Shown: positions 1-9,750, counted from the stretch's first letter. The stretch is DNA of 64,000 nt from Cognatishimia sp. F0-27 (GCF_020667845.1 NZ_JAFMPQ010000012.1:52999-116998), one strand, 5' to 3'. The notes: generated by a model not told the origin, from the letters alone. Made by a program: numbers and translations.

Positions 1-2
1 GC

Positions 3-2054
3 ATGCGCGCGGGCACCCGCGACACGGTGGGCGATTTCTACGCGCTGGCATGGCGGGATGCAGAAGACCAATGGCACCGCATCCTCGATCCGCTGGCCAT
101 GTCCCTGCCGTTTGGCGCCATGGCACCGGCTGAGCTTTACGATCTTGCATCGATGCAGGCGGACCGCGCCGACAAGGCCTATTTCGAAGCGCTCAAAGCC
201 GAGACACCGCACAAATTCGGGCCCTGCACCAACATTCTTCAGATCCACGTGCCCACCGCAACCGCCGGCGGCACGCTCGCCAGTCTGACCCGCCATTACC
301 AGCGGCTTGCCGAGCGCGTCGCGCATGATCTGCCGCTCGAACCGGCGGATCAACTGTTCCTCGGGTATGACGCGGTGCAGTTGCTGCCCGTCGAGCCGAC
401 AACGGTTTACGAGGCCGGGCCGGATTTCTGGGAGGAGGCCGAAGCCGAAGATGCGCGCGACCGCGACGATGTCATGGTGTCGCTGTTGCGGCCGGACACC
501 ACCAACTGGGGCTATGACGTGGTGATCTCGGGTATGGCGACGGTCAATCCGGTCCTGCTCGAGACCGGCAGACCCGATGAACTGGTCGATCTTGCGGCGG
601 TGCTGCACGGGTTTCCGTCGAAGCCCAAGCGGCTCATCCTCGACGTGGTCTTTGGACATGCGGACAATCAGGGCATGCGCGCGCTGAACTCGCATTTCTT
701 TGCCGGTCCGAACATGTATGGTCAGAACCTCGATTACCAGAACCCGGCCGTGCGGGCGATCTTGCTGGAGATCCAGCGCCGCAAGGTGAACTTTGGCGCC
801 GATGGCGTGCGGGTGGACGGTGCTCAGGATTTCAAATGGTGGGATGCCGCCGCCCAGACGTTGCGCCATGACGACGAGTATCTGCAATCGATGGCCGATG
901 TGGTGCAGACCGTTGCCGGAACCGACTACCGACCGTGGTTCATCTTCGAGGATGGCCGCCCTTGGCCGGAAGAGGACTGGGAGCTGTCATCGACCTATCG
1001 CGCGGTGATCGAATCCCAGCGCGACGAGGACGTGTTCCAGTGGGGCCCTTTGACCTTCGCACATAATACACCGTTTCTCTACACGTTCTGGCTGTCGAAA
1101 TTCTGGCGTCTGAAGGAGATGGTGCAGGTTGGCGCAAACTGGATTTCGGGCACCTCCAACCACGACACGCTGAGGCGTGGCACGCAGGTGAACCCCAAGC
1201 TCAACGTCAACACGCGGCTTGGCAACACGCGGATGGAGATCCTCGACAAGGCCTATGACAATCCGGCCGTGCACGCGCTGACCTATGTCGCCATGCCCGG
1301 CGTGCCGATGGACTTCCTCAACGCCATGGCGCGGGCCAGTTGGGGCTTCATCCGCAATCAGGATGATCGTTATGGCGTCAAGGTGGTCGCAGAGGAGGCG
1401 ATCAGCCTCAAGTGGCAGGTGGACGAATACAGCTACTCGGTTCCGGCCAATTTCCGGCGGCTCAAAGCGCTGGGATTCGAAACCCGAGAAGCGCTTGCGC
1501 GCTTCATGGAGTTTTTGCCCGCGCTGGTCGAGGTGACGGAATATGACCTCGACGAGATTTCGAGGTTGCTCAACATTTCCGAACCGCCTCTCGCCGGGCC
1601 CGATTTTTCGGATGCGACGCTCAAGGAGATCGCGCGCGCCTGGATGGATGACATGCACGAATATTGCAACGTGTCCAATTCGCTGTCGTCCCTGGATGCG
1701 GACCAGGCCGGGTTCTGTCTCGACGTGCGCAATTTCCGTCGGGCGCGCCCGTGGCTTCGCGACAATTACGGCCCCAAGGACCGGTTCAACTATCTCGACC
1801 CGATCGGGGGCCGAACGGTGTTTACCGCGTTGCGGCATGGGCCGGACGGGGAGCAGGTCTTCATGGTCGCCCATATGGAGGGCAAGCCGACGGAGGAATT
1901 CGACCCGCTGCGACTGCCTGTGCCGGGCCTCGAAGGATTCGGATGGGAGCTTGCGCTGCGCACGCCGTCGATCGGGAGCGATTATGTCAGCGGTCCGATC
2001 GTGTTGCACGACGCCATGGCGTTGGTCTTTGTGCGCAAGCCCGGTCAGGCATAA
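3..2054 (+). CDS. GH13-type glycoside hydrolase, possibly glucosylglycerol hydrolase (5' end may lie outside window)
   Basis: The 683-residue reading frame is open from the window edge, so the true start may be upstream; the first ATG is at base 3. The three acidic residues expected of a GH13 (alpha-amylase clan) active site are visible in order: D272 in a GVRVDG motif (nucleophile), E316 in FIFEDG (acid/base) and D388 in SNHD (transition-state stabiliser). The stretch before the nucleophile contains LDVVFGHADNQ and GPNMYGQ, which I associate with glucosylglycerol hydrolase (GghA-like) proteins of salt-adapted bacteria. That assignment is from memory and tentative; sucrose-phosphorylase-like or other GH13 activity is possible. 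No signal peptide is visible at this start, so it is probably cytoplasmic. The neighbours upstream are not visible. Confidence 0.6.
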   Translation: MRAGTRDTVGDFYALAWRDAEDQWHRILDPLAMSLPFGAMAPAELYDLASMQADRADKAYFEALKAETPHKFGPCTNILQIHVPTATAGGTLASLTRHYQRLAERVAHDLPLEPADQLFLGYDAVQLLPVEPTTVYEAGPDFWEEAEAEDARDRDDVMVSLLRPDTTNWGYDVVISGMATVNPVLLETGRPDELVDLAAVLHGFPSKPKRLILDVVFGHADNQGMRALNSHFFAGPNMYGQNLDYQNPAVRAILLEIQRRKVNFGADGVRVDGAQDFKWWDAAAQTLRHDDEYLQSMADVVQTVAGTDYRPWFIFEDGRPWPEEDWELSSTYRAVIESQRDEDVFQWGPLTFAHNTPFLYTFWLSKFWRLKEMVQVGANWISGTSNHDTLRRGTQVNPKLNVNTRLGNTRMEILDKAYDNPAVHALTYVAMPGVPMDFLNAMARASWGFIRNQDDRYGVKVVAEEAISLKWQVDEYSYSVPANFRRLKALGFETREALARFMEFLPALVEVTEYDLDEISRLLNISEPPLAGPDFSDATLKEIARAWMDDMHEYCNVSNSLSSLDADQAGFCLDVRNFRRARPWLRDNYGPKDRFNYLDPIGGRTVFTALRHGPDGEQVFMVAHMEGKPTEEFDPLRLPVPGLEGFGWELALRTPSIGSDYVSGPIVLHDAMALVFVRKPGQA

Positions 2055-2266
2055 GGCGATGCGCGGCGACAGCAGGGCAGGGGGCCGATCTTCGCGTCGC
2101 GTGTCCCGCGCCAGGCATGTCGGGCTTTGACCTGCGCTCAGCACAAGGCTACACGCGTCCGCACCCTCGGGGCGAAAGGGGGCGGATGGGGGCGCAGCGC
2201 GTCGCCGCCGGGCTGTGAGCCCCGTCCTGGCTGGCCCGAAGCCGACACAATGAAGGAGCACGCAAG

Positions 2267-3571
2267 ATGCGTCTGATCTTGGCAGGACTTGTCTGGCTGG
2301 CATGCGCGAGCGTCGCGACGGCGCATGAGGTGCGTCCGGCCATCGCCGATCTGGAAGCCGGCGCAGGCTCCGTGACCCTTTCGATCACCATGAACGCCGA
2401 AACCTTCCTCGCGGGCGTCAACCTCGAAGGCGTCGACGATACAGATGCGACCGAGGACTCCGATCGCGTGGACGCGCTGCGCGCGCTCACGCCGGATGCC
2501 ATCGCGCAGGCCTTCGAGGCCGAGGCGGAGCGGCTGATCCAAGGCATTGCCTTCGAAGCCGATGGCGAAGCGCTTCCGCTGGGCTTCCGCGCAGTCGAGC
2601 CGGGACCGGTCGGCGACATCGACCTGCCGCGCGATACGGTGGTCACTCTCGGCGCTGCTTTGCCAGAGGGCACAAGGACCGTGTCGATGGGATGGCCCGC
2701 AGAGCTTGGCACGCTGATCCTGCGCCAGCAGGGCCCTGAGAACGGCTATACCGGCTACCTCGCGGGCGAGCGGTCCGGCCCCATCGAGATTGCAGGGGGC
2801 GATGCGAAGAGCGGGTTCGGCGTGTTTGCCGAGTATATTCCCGTTGGCTTCGATCACATCGTGCCCAAGGGCCTCGATCATATCCTGTTTGTCCTGGGGC
2901 TGTTCTTCTTGTCATCGCGGCTTGGCACGCTCATCTGGCAGGTCTCCGCCTTCACGCTGGCCCATACGGTGACGCTTGCGCTTGGAGCGCTTGGATATGT
3001 CAGCGTGCCGGCGGCTATCGTGGAGCCGATCATCGCCGCCTCCATCGTCTATGTGGCGGTCGAAAACATCCTTTCCGACAAGCTGCACCGCTGGCGGCCC
3101 GTGGTGATCTTTGTTTTCGGGCTTTTGCATGGGCTTGGCTTTGCTTCCGTGCTGGGGGAATTCGGCTTGCCCGAGGGGCAGTTTGTTCCCGCGCTTCTGG
3201 GGTTCAACCTTGGGGTGGAATTTGGCCAGTTGACGGTGATCGCCATTGCTTTTGCCATCGTGTGGATGGCGCAGCGGGCCGATGCAGGACTTGTTGACGC
3301 GCGCAGCGGGCAGATCGCCTATGGAACCTCGGCGCTGGTCTTTCTCGGTCTGGGCTGGGCGCTGTCGGTTCCCGCATTCGAAGCGGCTGTGGGAATCAGC
3401 GCCGGAGCGGCCTTCGTGCCGCTGGCCGTCTTGTGTTTCTGCTGCGCCCTGGCGGTCATCAACGCCGATGACGGCCCCGCATACAGACGCTTTGTGGCCG
3501 TGCCGGCCTCAGCGGCCATTGCCTGTGTCGGGGCGATCTGGTTCATCCAGCGCGTGTTTTTCTGGTCCTGA
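2267..3571 (+). CDS. HupE/UreJ family membrane protein
   Basis: This 434-residue protein begins with a cleavable signal peptide (hydrophobic core, then VATAHE around residue 20). An exported domain of about 180 residues follows, then six or seven membrane segments. The membrane half carries the HupE/UreJ signature: a DHI..KGLDHILFVLGLF stretch, an AFTLAHT segment and a FGLLHGLGFA segment, rich in His, as in the HupE and UreJ nickel/metal permeases. The start at 2267 follows a GGAG ribosome site. No hydrogenase or urease genes are nearby, so a metal or other small-substrate role is inferred from the family only. It lies 212 bp after the glycosidase and may or may not share its transcript. Confidence 0.75.
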   Translation: MRLILAGLVWLACASVATAHEVRPAIADLEAGAGSVTLSITMNAETFLAGVNLEGVDDTDATEDSDRVDALRALTPDAIAQAFEAEAERLIQGIAFEADGEALPLGFRAVEPGPVGDIDLPRDTVVTLGAALPEGTRTVSMGWPAELGTLILRQQGPENGYTGYLAGERSGPIEIAGGDAKSGFGVFAEYIPVGFDHIVPKGLDHILFVLGLFFLSSRLGTLIWQVSAFTLAHTVTLALGALGYVSVPAAIVEPIIAASIVYVAVENILSDKLHRWRPVVIFVFGLLHGLGFASVLGEFGLPEGQFVPALLGFNLGVEFGQLTVIAIAFAIVWMAQRADAGLVDARSGQIAYGTSALVFLGLGWALSVPAFEAAVGISAGAAFVPLAVLCFCCALAVINADDGPAYRRFVAVPASAAIACVGAIWFIQRVFFWS

Positions 3572-3922
3572 CGGCAGCCTTCCGCGCTCTGGAAAGGGCG
3601 TTGCGCCGGAGATGCCCGCGCGCGCGCTCTGCGCGCAAGGGGTCGGTCGCTCGCGTGATTTCGGGATGACCGTGTTGCCATGCGCGCAACCCCGGGCCGA
3701 CAGGTGCACCGCGCGGCAATTGGCTGACCGTGCCGTCGTCGCTGCAAAGGGGCTTGCGCCCGACAGGCCGATGGCTTAAGGCGCGCGGCACGACACCCCG
3801 CAGGTGGGGGCGGGCGGCACCGGGGAGACATCCCGGTTCGTCCACCGGTTGCGCAGCGGTTCGGGTTGACCCGGGCGATGCGTGATCCCCCGCCGAGGAT
3901 AAACCGGAAAAGGATAGACGAC
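3572..3922 (+). other. Long untranslated region before rpsB
   Basis: The 351 bp between the HupE-like gene and rpsB hold no convincing gene. They should contain the rpsB promoter and a leader of unknown length. Short GC-rich inverted repeats occur around 3806-3850. Autoregulation of rpsB-tsf by S2 is known in other proteobacteria, but I could not match a known leader motif. Confidence 0.4.
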
Positions 3923-4723
3923 ATGGCTCTTCCCGAGTTCACCATGCGTCAGCTACTTGAAGCTGGCGTGCACTTCGGCCACCAGACGCAGCGCTGGAAC
4001 CCCCGCATGGGCGAGTTCATTTACGGCGCGCGCAACGGCATCCACATCATGGACCTGACGCAGACCGTGCCGCTTCTCGATGCGGCGCTGAACGCGATCC
4101 GTGAGACCGTCGCCAAGGGCGGTCGTGTGCTCTTCGTCGGCACCAAGCGTCAGGCGGCGCAGCCCGTTGCCGATGCCGCCGAGAAATGTGCCCAGTATTA
4201 CATGAACCACCGCTGGCTCGGTGGCACGCTCACCAACTGGCAGACCGTCTCGCAGTCGATTTCGCGCCTCAAGCAGATCGACGAGCTGATGGAGCAGGGC
4301 GCCGAAGGCCTGACCAAGAAAGAGCGTCTTGGCATGGAGCGTGACCAGCAGAAGCTGCAAGCCTCGCTTGGCGGCATCCGCGAGATGGGCGGTGTGCCGG
4401 ATCTGCTCTTTGTCATCGACGTCAAGAAAGAAGCGCTGGCCGTTGCCGAAGCCAACAAGCTCGGCATCCCGGTTGTGGCGGTTGTGGATACCAACTGCTC
4501 GCCCGACGGTGTTGACTACATTATCCCCGGCAACGACGACGCGGCCCGTGCCATCGCGCTTTACTGCGATCTCGCCAGCCGGGCCGCTCTGGACGGCATG
4601 AGCGCTCAGCTCGGTGCCGCAGGCGTTGATCTCGGCGCGTTTGAGGAAGCCCCCGCCGAAGAGACGATGGCCGAGGAATCGGCTCCCGCCGCAGCCGAAG
4701 AGACCCCGGCCGAAGGCGCATAA
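3923..4723 (+). CDS. rpsB: 30S ribosomal protein S2
   Basis: S2 of the small ribosomal subunit, which binds 16S rRNA together with S1. The 266-residue product opens with [20 protein letters not shown] and contains WNPRM, VGTKRQA and [11 protein letters not shown], all diagnostic of bacterial S2. The C-terminus has an acidic Ala/Glu-rich tail common in alphaproteobacteria. The start at 3923 is preceded by an AAAAGGAT ribosome site; an in-frame ATG 57 bp upstream is ignored because homology begins at 3923. It is followed at 163 bp by tsf, the usual rpsB-tsf pairing. Confidence 0.97.
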   Translation: MALPEFTMRQLLEAGVHFGHQTQRWNPRMGEFIYGARNGIHIMDLTQTVPLLDAALNAIRETVAKGGRVLFVGTKRQAAQPVADAAEKCAQYYMNHRWLGGTLTNWQTVSQSISRLKQIDELMEQGAEGLTKKERLGMERDQQKLQASLGGIREMGGVPDLLFVIDVKKEALAVAEANKLGIPVVAVVDTNCSPDGVDYIIPGNDDAARAIALYCDLASRAALDGMSAQLGAAGVDLGAFEEAPAEETMAEESAPAAAEETPAEGA

Positions 4724-4728
4724 GCCAG

Positions 4729-4742
4729 GGGGCTCCGGCCCC
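4729..4742 (+). other. Short GC hairpin between rpsB and tsf
   Basis: GGGGC-TCCG-GCCCC forms a 5-bp stem with a four-base loop immediately after the rpsB stop. There is no T-run, so it is more likely a processing or attenuation structure than a full terminator. Its function is inferred only from position. Confidence 0.3.
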
Positions 4743-4886
4743 ATGGTCATGGCATGTCGTGTCCGCGGCATGCCCGTTTGACGCCAGCCAGTTGCGCCGC
4801 GGGGTTTCAGGCCTCCGGCGCCCCGTTTGAACCCGGCGCAGGACGGATCTGCGCGCCGGATGACCCAGAGACATGAGGAGACCACC

Positions 4887-5762
4887 ATGGCGATTTCCGC
4901 TCAACAGGTGAAGCAACTGCGCGAGATGACCGGCGCAGGCATGATGGATGCCAAGAAGGCGCTGACCGAGACAGATGGCGACATGGATGCGGCCATTGAC
5001 TGGCTGCGCACCAAGGGTCTGGCCAAAGCCGCCAAGAAGTCCGGACGGACTGCAGCCGAAGGCCTCGTGGCCGTCAAGGTCGAAGGTGGCACCGGCGTTG
5101 CCGTGGAAGTCAACTCCGAGACGGATTTCGTCGGCAAGAACGCCGAGTTCCAGGAGATGGTTGGCAAGATCGCGGATGCCGCGATCGGCGCGGATGATGT
5201 GGAGGCGCTCAAGGCTGCCGATATCGGCGGCAAGACCGTGGCCGACACGATCACCGATAAGATCGCCACGATTGGCGAGAACATGTCGCTGCGCCGCATG
5301 GAGAAGATCTCCGGCGACACCGTTGTGACCTATATCCACAATGCTGCCGCGCCGGGCATGGGTCAGATTGGCGTGCTCGTCGCCATGACCGGTGGTGACG
5401 AAGCCTTTGGCCGCCAGGTTGCGATGCACATCGCCGCGGCAAACCCGCAGTCGCTGTCCGAAGCGGATCTCGATCCGGCGGTTGTCGAGAAGGAACGCCA
5501 GGTCCAGATCGACATTGCGCGCGAAAGCGGCAAGCCCGAGCAGGTGATCGAGAAGATGATCGTCGGTCGGATGAAGAAATTCCTCGCGGAAGTGACGCTT
5601 CTTGGGCAGCAGTTCGTCGTCAATCCGGACCTGACCGTGGAAAAGGCCGCAGAAGAAGCCGGCGCCACGATCACCGGCTACGTGCGTCTGCAGGTCGGCG
5701 AAGGCATCGAGAAAGAAGCAGAAGACTTCGCAGCCGAGGTTGCGAAAGCCGTTCAGGGCTGA
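4887..5762 (+). CDS. tsf: Elongation factor Ts
   Basis: Guanine-nucleotide exchange factor for EF-Tu. The 291-residue product has an N-terminal UBA-like domain ([19 protein letters not shown], residues about 7-25), then the TDFVGKN and YIHN segments typical of EF-Ts. The start at 4887 has a strong GAGGAG site 6-8 bp upstream; an in-frame ATG 60 bp upstream falls in the non-conserved leader. Second gene of the rpsB-tsf pair. A rho-independent terminator 55 bp downstream ends the unit, so pyrH is not cotranscribed here. Confidence 0.97.
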   Translation: MAISAQQVKQLREMTGAGMMDAKKALTETDGDMDAAIDWLRTKGLAKAAKKSGRTAAEGLVAVKVEGGTGVAVEVNSETDFVGKNAEFQEMVGKIADAAIGADDVEALKAADIGGKTVADTITDKIATIGENMSLRRMEKISGDTVVTYIHNAAAPGMGQIGVLVAMTGGDEAFGRQVAMHIAAANPQSLSEADLDPAVVEKERQVQIDIARESGKPEQVIEKMIVGRMKKFLAEVTLLGQQFVVNPDLTVEKAAEEAGATITGYVRLQVGEGIEKEAEDFAAEVAKAVQG

Positions 5763-5819
5763 TCCCGCCCCTTCGCCCCTTTCGGGGGCAGGGATTGGGT
5801 AAGCGAGACAAGACAAGAA

Positions 5820-5845
5820 ACCGGCGCATTTTGTGCCGGTTTTTT
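5820..5845 (+). terminator. Rho-independent terminator of rpsB-tsf
   Basis: ACCGGCGCA-TTT-TGTGCCGGT forms a 9-bp stem (one G-T pair) followed directly by TTTTT at 5841-5845, on the same strand as tsf. Confidence 0.92.
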
Positions 5846-5846
5846 C

Positions 5847-6565
5847 GAGTTCGTTCGATTTGGATGGAGGGCTGCACCAAAGCTTCATGAAGTCAGAGGC
5901 CGGTGGGCGCGGGTATAGGCTGCCCGAAAATGCGGATCGGACGGGGCACGACGATTCCAGGAGCAGGCGTGTCCCGCACATGCCGCCTCGATGGAGCGGT
6001 GAGAAACGGAACGAGCCGGACCCCAGCAGGACGGGCTGGACTCCGGCTCGAGAAGATGTCCTTCCGGGCTCGCACGAGACATTGGGGATGATTGCAACCC
6101 CGGAAAGATGCCGGCCCCGAGGCACGAAAATTGCACCCCGGGAAACCAGCTCCGGCTTTGACACCGGCGAAACCACATGGCCCGAATATCGTCGGGGTGC
6201 GGCCTCTTCGTCCCATGGCTTAAAGCCACCACTCACGGAACAATCAGATAATGACCCGTGCTCAGATTCACTGAAAGTAGGGATTTCCAGACCGCACAAA
6301 AAATCACGGCATGCTCACCATAATTCACTGATAAATATATAAAAAATTTTATAAAATTTTTCTAATTCCAGTGTGTTTGGGGGTGATCTAAACCGCTTCA
6401 GACGAAAAGACTGTTCGCTTTTGCCGGACAATTGCCGTGCGACTCAATTCGGCGGCCTTGCGCTCGCAATCCAACGGGCGCCGTGTCAATGGCGCGCAAA
6501 TTGACGGGGTCCACAAAAAAGACGCTCCCGTTCCCGTCAGCGGGTCAGCCTGCGAGCCAATTCGG
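5847..6565. other. Gene-free region between convergent tsf and luxR, with an AT-rich island
   Basis: About 720 bp without a recognisable gene. Overlapping reading frames on both strands here have no homology that I recognise. The left part (5880-6230) is GC-rich. The right part falls abruptly into an AT tract at about 6325-6370, which contains a perfect 20-bp palindrome (separate entry). Because both flanking genes point inward, this is not the promoter of either one. Confidence 0.5.
6342..6361. repeat. Perfect 20-bp A/T-only palindrome in a local AT island
   Basis: The sequence is A5-T4-A-T-A4-T5, identical to its own reverse complement. It sits inside a stretch of about 40 bases (6328-6368) that is almost entirely A/T, in otherwise roughly 60% GC DNA. 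The outer sequence cactg (6326-6330) is mirrored by cagtg (6369-6373). It could be a binding site for a nucleoid protein or MucR/Ros-type silencer, or an unannotated promoter. No function can be assigned by eye. Confidence 0.7.
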
Positions 6566-7330
6566 TCAGGCTGCGTGGATCACATACATTTGGTTGAGAA
6601 AGGACGCTTTGGCGACCGCTTGCGCGGTAGTCTCCACGTTCAAGGTCTCTCGGGCGAGCCGCAGGTGCTTTTCGATGGTCGCCTGTGTCAGCCCCATGAT
6701 CTGCGCGATGTCCTGCATCGTCTTGCCATCACCGACCCATTCGAGCGCCTCTCTTTGGCGGGGGGTCAGGGATTGGTTGGGCAGCGTGATGGGCAGCGTC
6801 AGCAACTTGAGATGCACGAGGTTGTTGAGCAATACGATGGTCTTGCCATGCTTCTCCCAGACCGCATCTGCATCGTCTTGAGTCATGCCCTCCGCCGCGG
6901 TCAGTGAAATCGCCCCTTTCGACCGCCTGGAGACCGACTGGAAGCTGATGGTATAGCCGGCGACGACCTTATGGCTGAGGTTGAACGCAACCACTTCCAT
7001 GGTTTTGGCGTCGAGATTGCCGGCCTCGATCTCTTTGCCCATCACGCGCCAACTGCTGAAGCCTTCGTTGGTCAGGGCCCACCGGACCATCGGGGCGTGC
7101 CGGTAGAGCCCGTCTTCCACAAACCCTTTGCGATACTCCGGGTTGTGATTGGACAGGACCACGAAATCGTTGGGATCGCCCAGCGACGTCTCCGTCTTGA
7201 AATTGGTAAACCCGTAGATCAACCTGTCGAACCCGTAATCGCGCATTGCAGCGCAATGCCGTTCCCAAAGCTCTTCGACCGTGTCGATATTGGTCAATGC
7301 GATCAAGGCATCAGGATCGAGCGCGCTCAT
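6566..7330 (-). CDS. LuxR-family solo regulator with an altered autoinducer pocket
   Basis: A 254-residue protein with an N-terminal autoinducer-binding-like domain (about 15-165) and a C-terminal GerE helix-turn-helix (about 190-245, [20 protein letters not shown]...). Aligned by spacing to TraR/LuxR, three of the residues that contact acyl-homoserine lactones differ: Trp57 is Y66, Tyr61 is F70 and Asp70 is A79. Pro71 (P80) and Trp85 (W94) are kept. No luxI synthase is in the window, so it is a solo here. The start at 7330 follows a GGAGGGG site. The ATG overlaps the aroQ stop (ATGA), so translation is probably coupled to aroQ. Confidence 0.88.
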   Translation of the reverse strand: MSALDPDALIALTNIDTVEELWERHCAAMRDYGFDRLIYGFTNFKTETSLGDPNDFVVLSNHNPEYRKGFVEDGLYRHAPMVRWALTNEGFSSWRVMGKEIEAGNLDAKTMEVVAFNLSHKVVAGYTISFQSVSRRSKGAISLTAAEGMTQDDADAVWEKHGKTIVLLNNLVHLKLLTLPITLPNQSLTPRQREALEWVGDGKTMQDIAQIMGLTQATIEKHLRLARETLNVETTAQAVAKASFLNQMYVIHAA

Positions 7331-7770
7331 CTATCCCCCTCCAGATGGCTCAGCAAGGCGTCCATTGCGAGCGTGTAGCCGCGCACCCCGAAGCCGCAAA
7401 TCATCCCGATGGCAACCGGCGCGATGAAGGATTGGTGACGAAAGCTTTCGCGGGCGTGAATATTGCTCAGATGCAGTTCCACCACCGGAACCTGCGTACC
7501 GGCGATGGCATCATGCAGGGCGATGGAACTGTGCGTATACGCGCCGGCGTTCAGAACCACGCCGTCAACCGTGCCGCGTGCCGCGTGGATCTCATCCACA
7601 AGCGCGCCCTCATGGTTCGACTGCACGCAGCGCACGGACACACCAAGCCGTTCGCCATGTGCCACGCACAGCGCTTCCACATTGGCCAGGGTTCGGTGGC
7701 CATAGATTTCAGGCTCGCGCAATCCCAGCAGATTGAGATTGGGTCCATTGAGGATGAGCATTTTGCGCAT
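7327..7770 (-). CDS. aroQ: Type II 3-dehydroquinate dehydratase
   Basis: Converts 3-dehydroquinate to 3-dehydroshikimate in the shikimate pathway, in the cytoplasm. The 147-residue product starts [16 protein letters not shown] and has the REPEIYG loop, the NHEG motif and the [14 protein letters not shown] segment with the catalytic His. All are typical of the small dodecameric type II enzyme. The start is uncertain: 7770 fits the family length, but no strong ribosome site precedes it, and in-frame ATGs exist upstream at 7821 and 7872. Its TGA overlaps the ATG of the downstream luxR-type gene, forming a two-gene operon. Confidence 0.93.
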   Translation of the reverse strand: MRKMLILNGPNLNLLGLREPEIYGHRTLANVEALCVAHGERLGVSVRCVQSNHEGALVDEIHAARGTVDGVVLNAGAYTHSSIALHDAIAGTQVPVVELHLSNIHARESFRHQSFIAPVAIGMICGFGVRGYTLAMDALLSHLEGDR

Positions 7771-8152
7771 GGAGAGCGGGTCTTTGTCCTGCGAGAGTTG
7801 ACCAAACGGTAAAGAATGCATTGGAAACTGTCTATCGGCTTCTCGGGCCAAGGGGCAACTTTGTTGCGTCACATGTCACTCCCGCGCCATTTCAGACCGC
7901 TTTGGCGCAAGGTTTCACCACCCATGCGGCACGACATCCGAAACTTCGCCCGTCTGCGCGGATTCGTGAGTTGCATGCCCGGTCATTGACGCTACCCTGC
8001 CAAATTGCCGCAGGGGGTCGGTGACGGGGTCCAGAAGCCCGGTCTTGACCCATTTGGGCACTATCCCGCGGTCGCTGCGACAGACCTCGGATCGGTTCGA
8101 AAACGCGGCACGCAATAACGAAGTGATAACCACAACAGGAAAGGGGCAGGCC
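7771..8152. other. Divergent intergenic region aroQ / solute-binding protein
   Basis: The 382 bp should carry promoters for both directions. A GCGCCA-13 nt-TGGCGC inverted repeat lies at 7884-7908. It is a possible operator, but too short to assign. No gene is supported. Confidence 0.4.
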
Positions 8153-9718
8153 ATGCGGACGATCGCACTTGCCGGACTTGCAACGGTGGCGCTGACTGCC
8201 GGAGCTCAGGCGGAACGGTTTCAATGGGCCGGAACAACGGACCCGCAGACGCTCGACCCACATGCCGTGAATTCGGGGGCAGTCCTCGGGTTTCTGAACA
8301 ACGTCTATGAAGGCCTCGTGCGACGCGGCAAGGACATGGCCATCGAGCCGGCCCTGGCAACCGCGTGGGAGCCGATCGGCAACGGCGAGGGCTGGCGTTT
8401 CACCTTGCGGGAAGGCGTGACGTTCCACGATGGCTCGGCCTTTACCGCCGAAGACGTGCTTTTCAGCTATCAGCGCGCCAGTTCCGAAGAGGCCGATACC
8501 GGAAGCTGGTTCGCCCCGGTTTCCGATCTTCGGGTCGTGGATGACTACACGGTCGAGATCCTGACCAATGCGCCAAACCCCATCTTCCCGGACAGCATCG
8601 CCAACTGGATGATGATGGATAGCGGCTGGGCCGAAAGCAATGATGCCGCGCGCCCGGACAAGGAAAACGGGAATTTCGCGACGCTGAACGCCAACGGAAC
8701 CGGGGCCTTCAGGGTGTCGGAGCGTCAGCCGGGACTGTCCACGACGCTGGTGCCGTTTGACGGCTGGTGGGACGAGATGGAGAGCAACATCACCGAGGCC
8801 GTTTTTACGCCGATCGACAATTCAGCCACCGCCGTGGCGGCATTGTTGTCGGGTGATGTGGACATGATCAACCCGGTGCCGGTTCAGGATGCGGCGCGGA
8901 TCGACGAGCGTGACGGAACCAAGGTCATTCGCGGTATTGAGGCGCGCGTCATCATGCTCGGCTTTGCGCATGATCACGACGTGCTGAAATATGGCGCCAA
9001 TGCCGGGGATCCGAACCCGTTTGCCGATGCGCGCGTGCGTCAGGCCATCAATCACGCGATTAACGTGGATGCAATCCGCCAGACGATCATGCGCAACTCC
9101 GCCGAACCGGTCAGCCAGCTTGTGAGCCCGGCCATGCGTGGCTACTCGGAGGCCCGCGCGGCGCGTTACGCCTACGATCCGGAAGGCGCGCGCGCTCTAC
9201 TGGCCGAAGCCGGCTATGAGAACGGGTTCTCGTTCGGTCTGAAATGCCCCAACGACCGGTATCTCAACGATGAAAGCGTCTGTCAGGCGGTGGTTTCGAT
9301 GCTGGCGCAGGTCGGTCTGGAGGCGCAGCTCGACGCGATGCCGGTCGCCGGCTATTGGCCCGAACTGCGTGCGGACAACTTCGATATGTATCTGCTTGGC
9401 TGGTCGCCGGGCACGTTTGACCATGAACACCCGATCCGGTTCCTCGTGACCACGCCGAACGCGGAAAAGCGGCTTGGAAGCTGGAACTTCGGCGGGTTCT
9501 CGAATGCGCGGGTGGACGAACTCCTGCCCATGGTTCAATCGGAAATCGACGAAGCCAAGCGTCAGGACATGATGGATGAGATCGTTGCCATTTATCAGGA
9601 CGAGGCCGCGTATGTGCCGATGTATGTGCAGCCATTGCTCTGGGGCACACAAGAAAACATCGCGCTGACACAACGGCCCGATAACTTCTTTATCCTGCGT
9701 TGGGTGACCGTGAACTAA
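8153..9718 (+). CDS. ABC transporter substrate-binding protein, family 5 (peptide/opine type)
   Basis: A 521-residue periplasmic binding protein with a signal peptide ending ALTAGAQA (about residue 20). A mature SBP_bac_5 (DppA/OppA-like) domain follows: PQTLDPH near the N-terminus, a WRFTLREGVTFHDGSAFTAEDV block at about 80-105, and a DARVRQAINHAIN stretch at about 290. Family members bind di/oligopeptides, nickel or sugars; the substrate cannot be read from sequence. The start at 8153 follows AGGAAAGGGG. No permease or ATPase genes adjoin it, and a terminator follows, so it is an orphan binding protein that must use a transporter encoded elsewhere. Confidence 0.88.
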   Translation: MRTIALAGLATVALTAGAQAERFQWAGTTDPQTLDPHAVNSGAVLGFLNNVYEGLVRRGKDMAIEPALATAWEPIGNGEGWRFTLREGVTFHDGSAFTAEDVLFSYQRASSEEADTGSWFAPVSDLRVVDDYTVEILTNAPNPIFPDSIANWMMMDSGWAESNDAARPDKENGNFATLNANGTGAFRVSERQPGLSTTLVPFDGWWDEMESNITEAVFTPIDNSATAVAALLSGDVDMINPVPVQDAARIDERDGTKVIRGIEARVIMLGFAHDHDVLKYGANAGDPNPFADARVRQAINHAINVDAIRQTIMRNSAEPVSQLVSPAMRGYSEARAARYAYDPEGARALLAEAGYENGFSFGLKCPNDRYLNDESVCQAVVSMLAQVGLEAQLDAMPVAGYWPELRADNFDMYLLGWSPGTFDHEHPIRFLVTTPNAEKRLGSWNFGGFSNARVDELLPMVQSEIDEAKRQDMMDEIVAIYQDEAAYVPMYVQPLLWGTQENIALTQRPDNFFILRWVTVN

Positions 9719-9750
9719 CGGGTCAGCGTCGAAATACCCTACGTTTCCTG

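Noticed and set aside
5833..6342. A 169-codon frame between tsf and luxR
   Set aside because: It starts inside the tsf terminator, lacks a ribosome site and shows no domain; composition is not protein-like.
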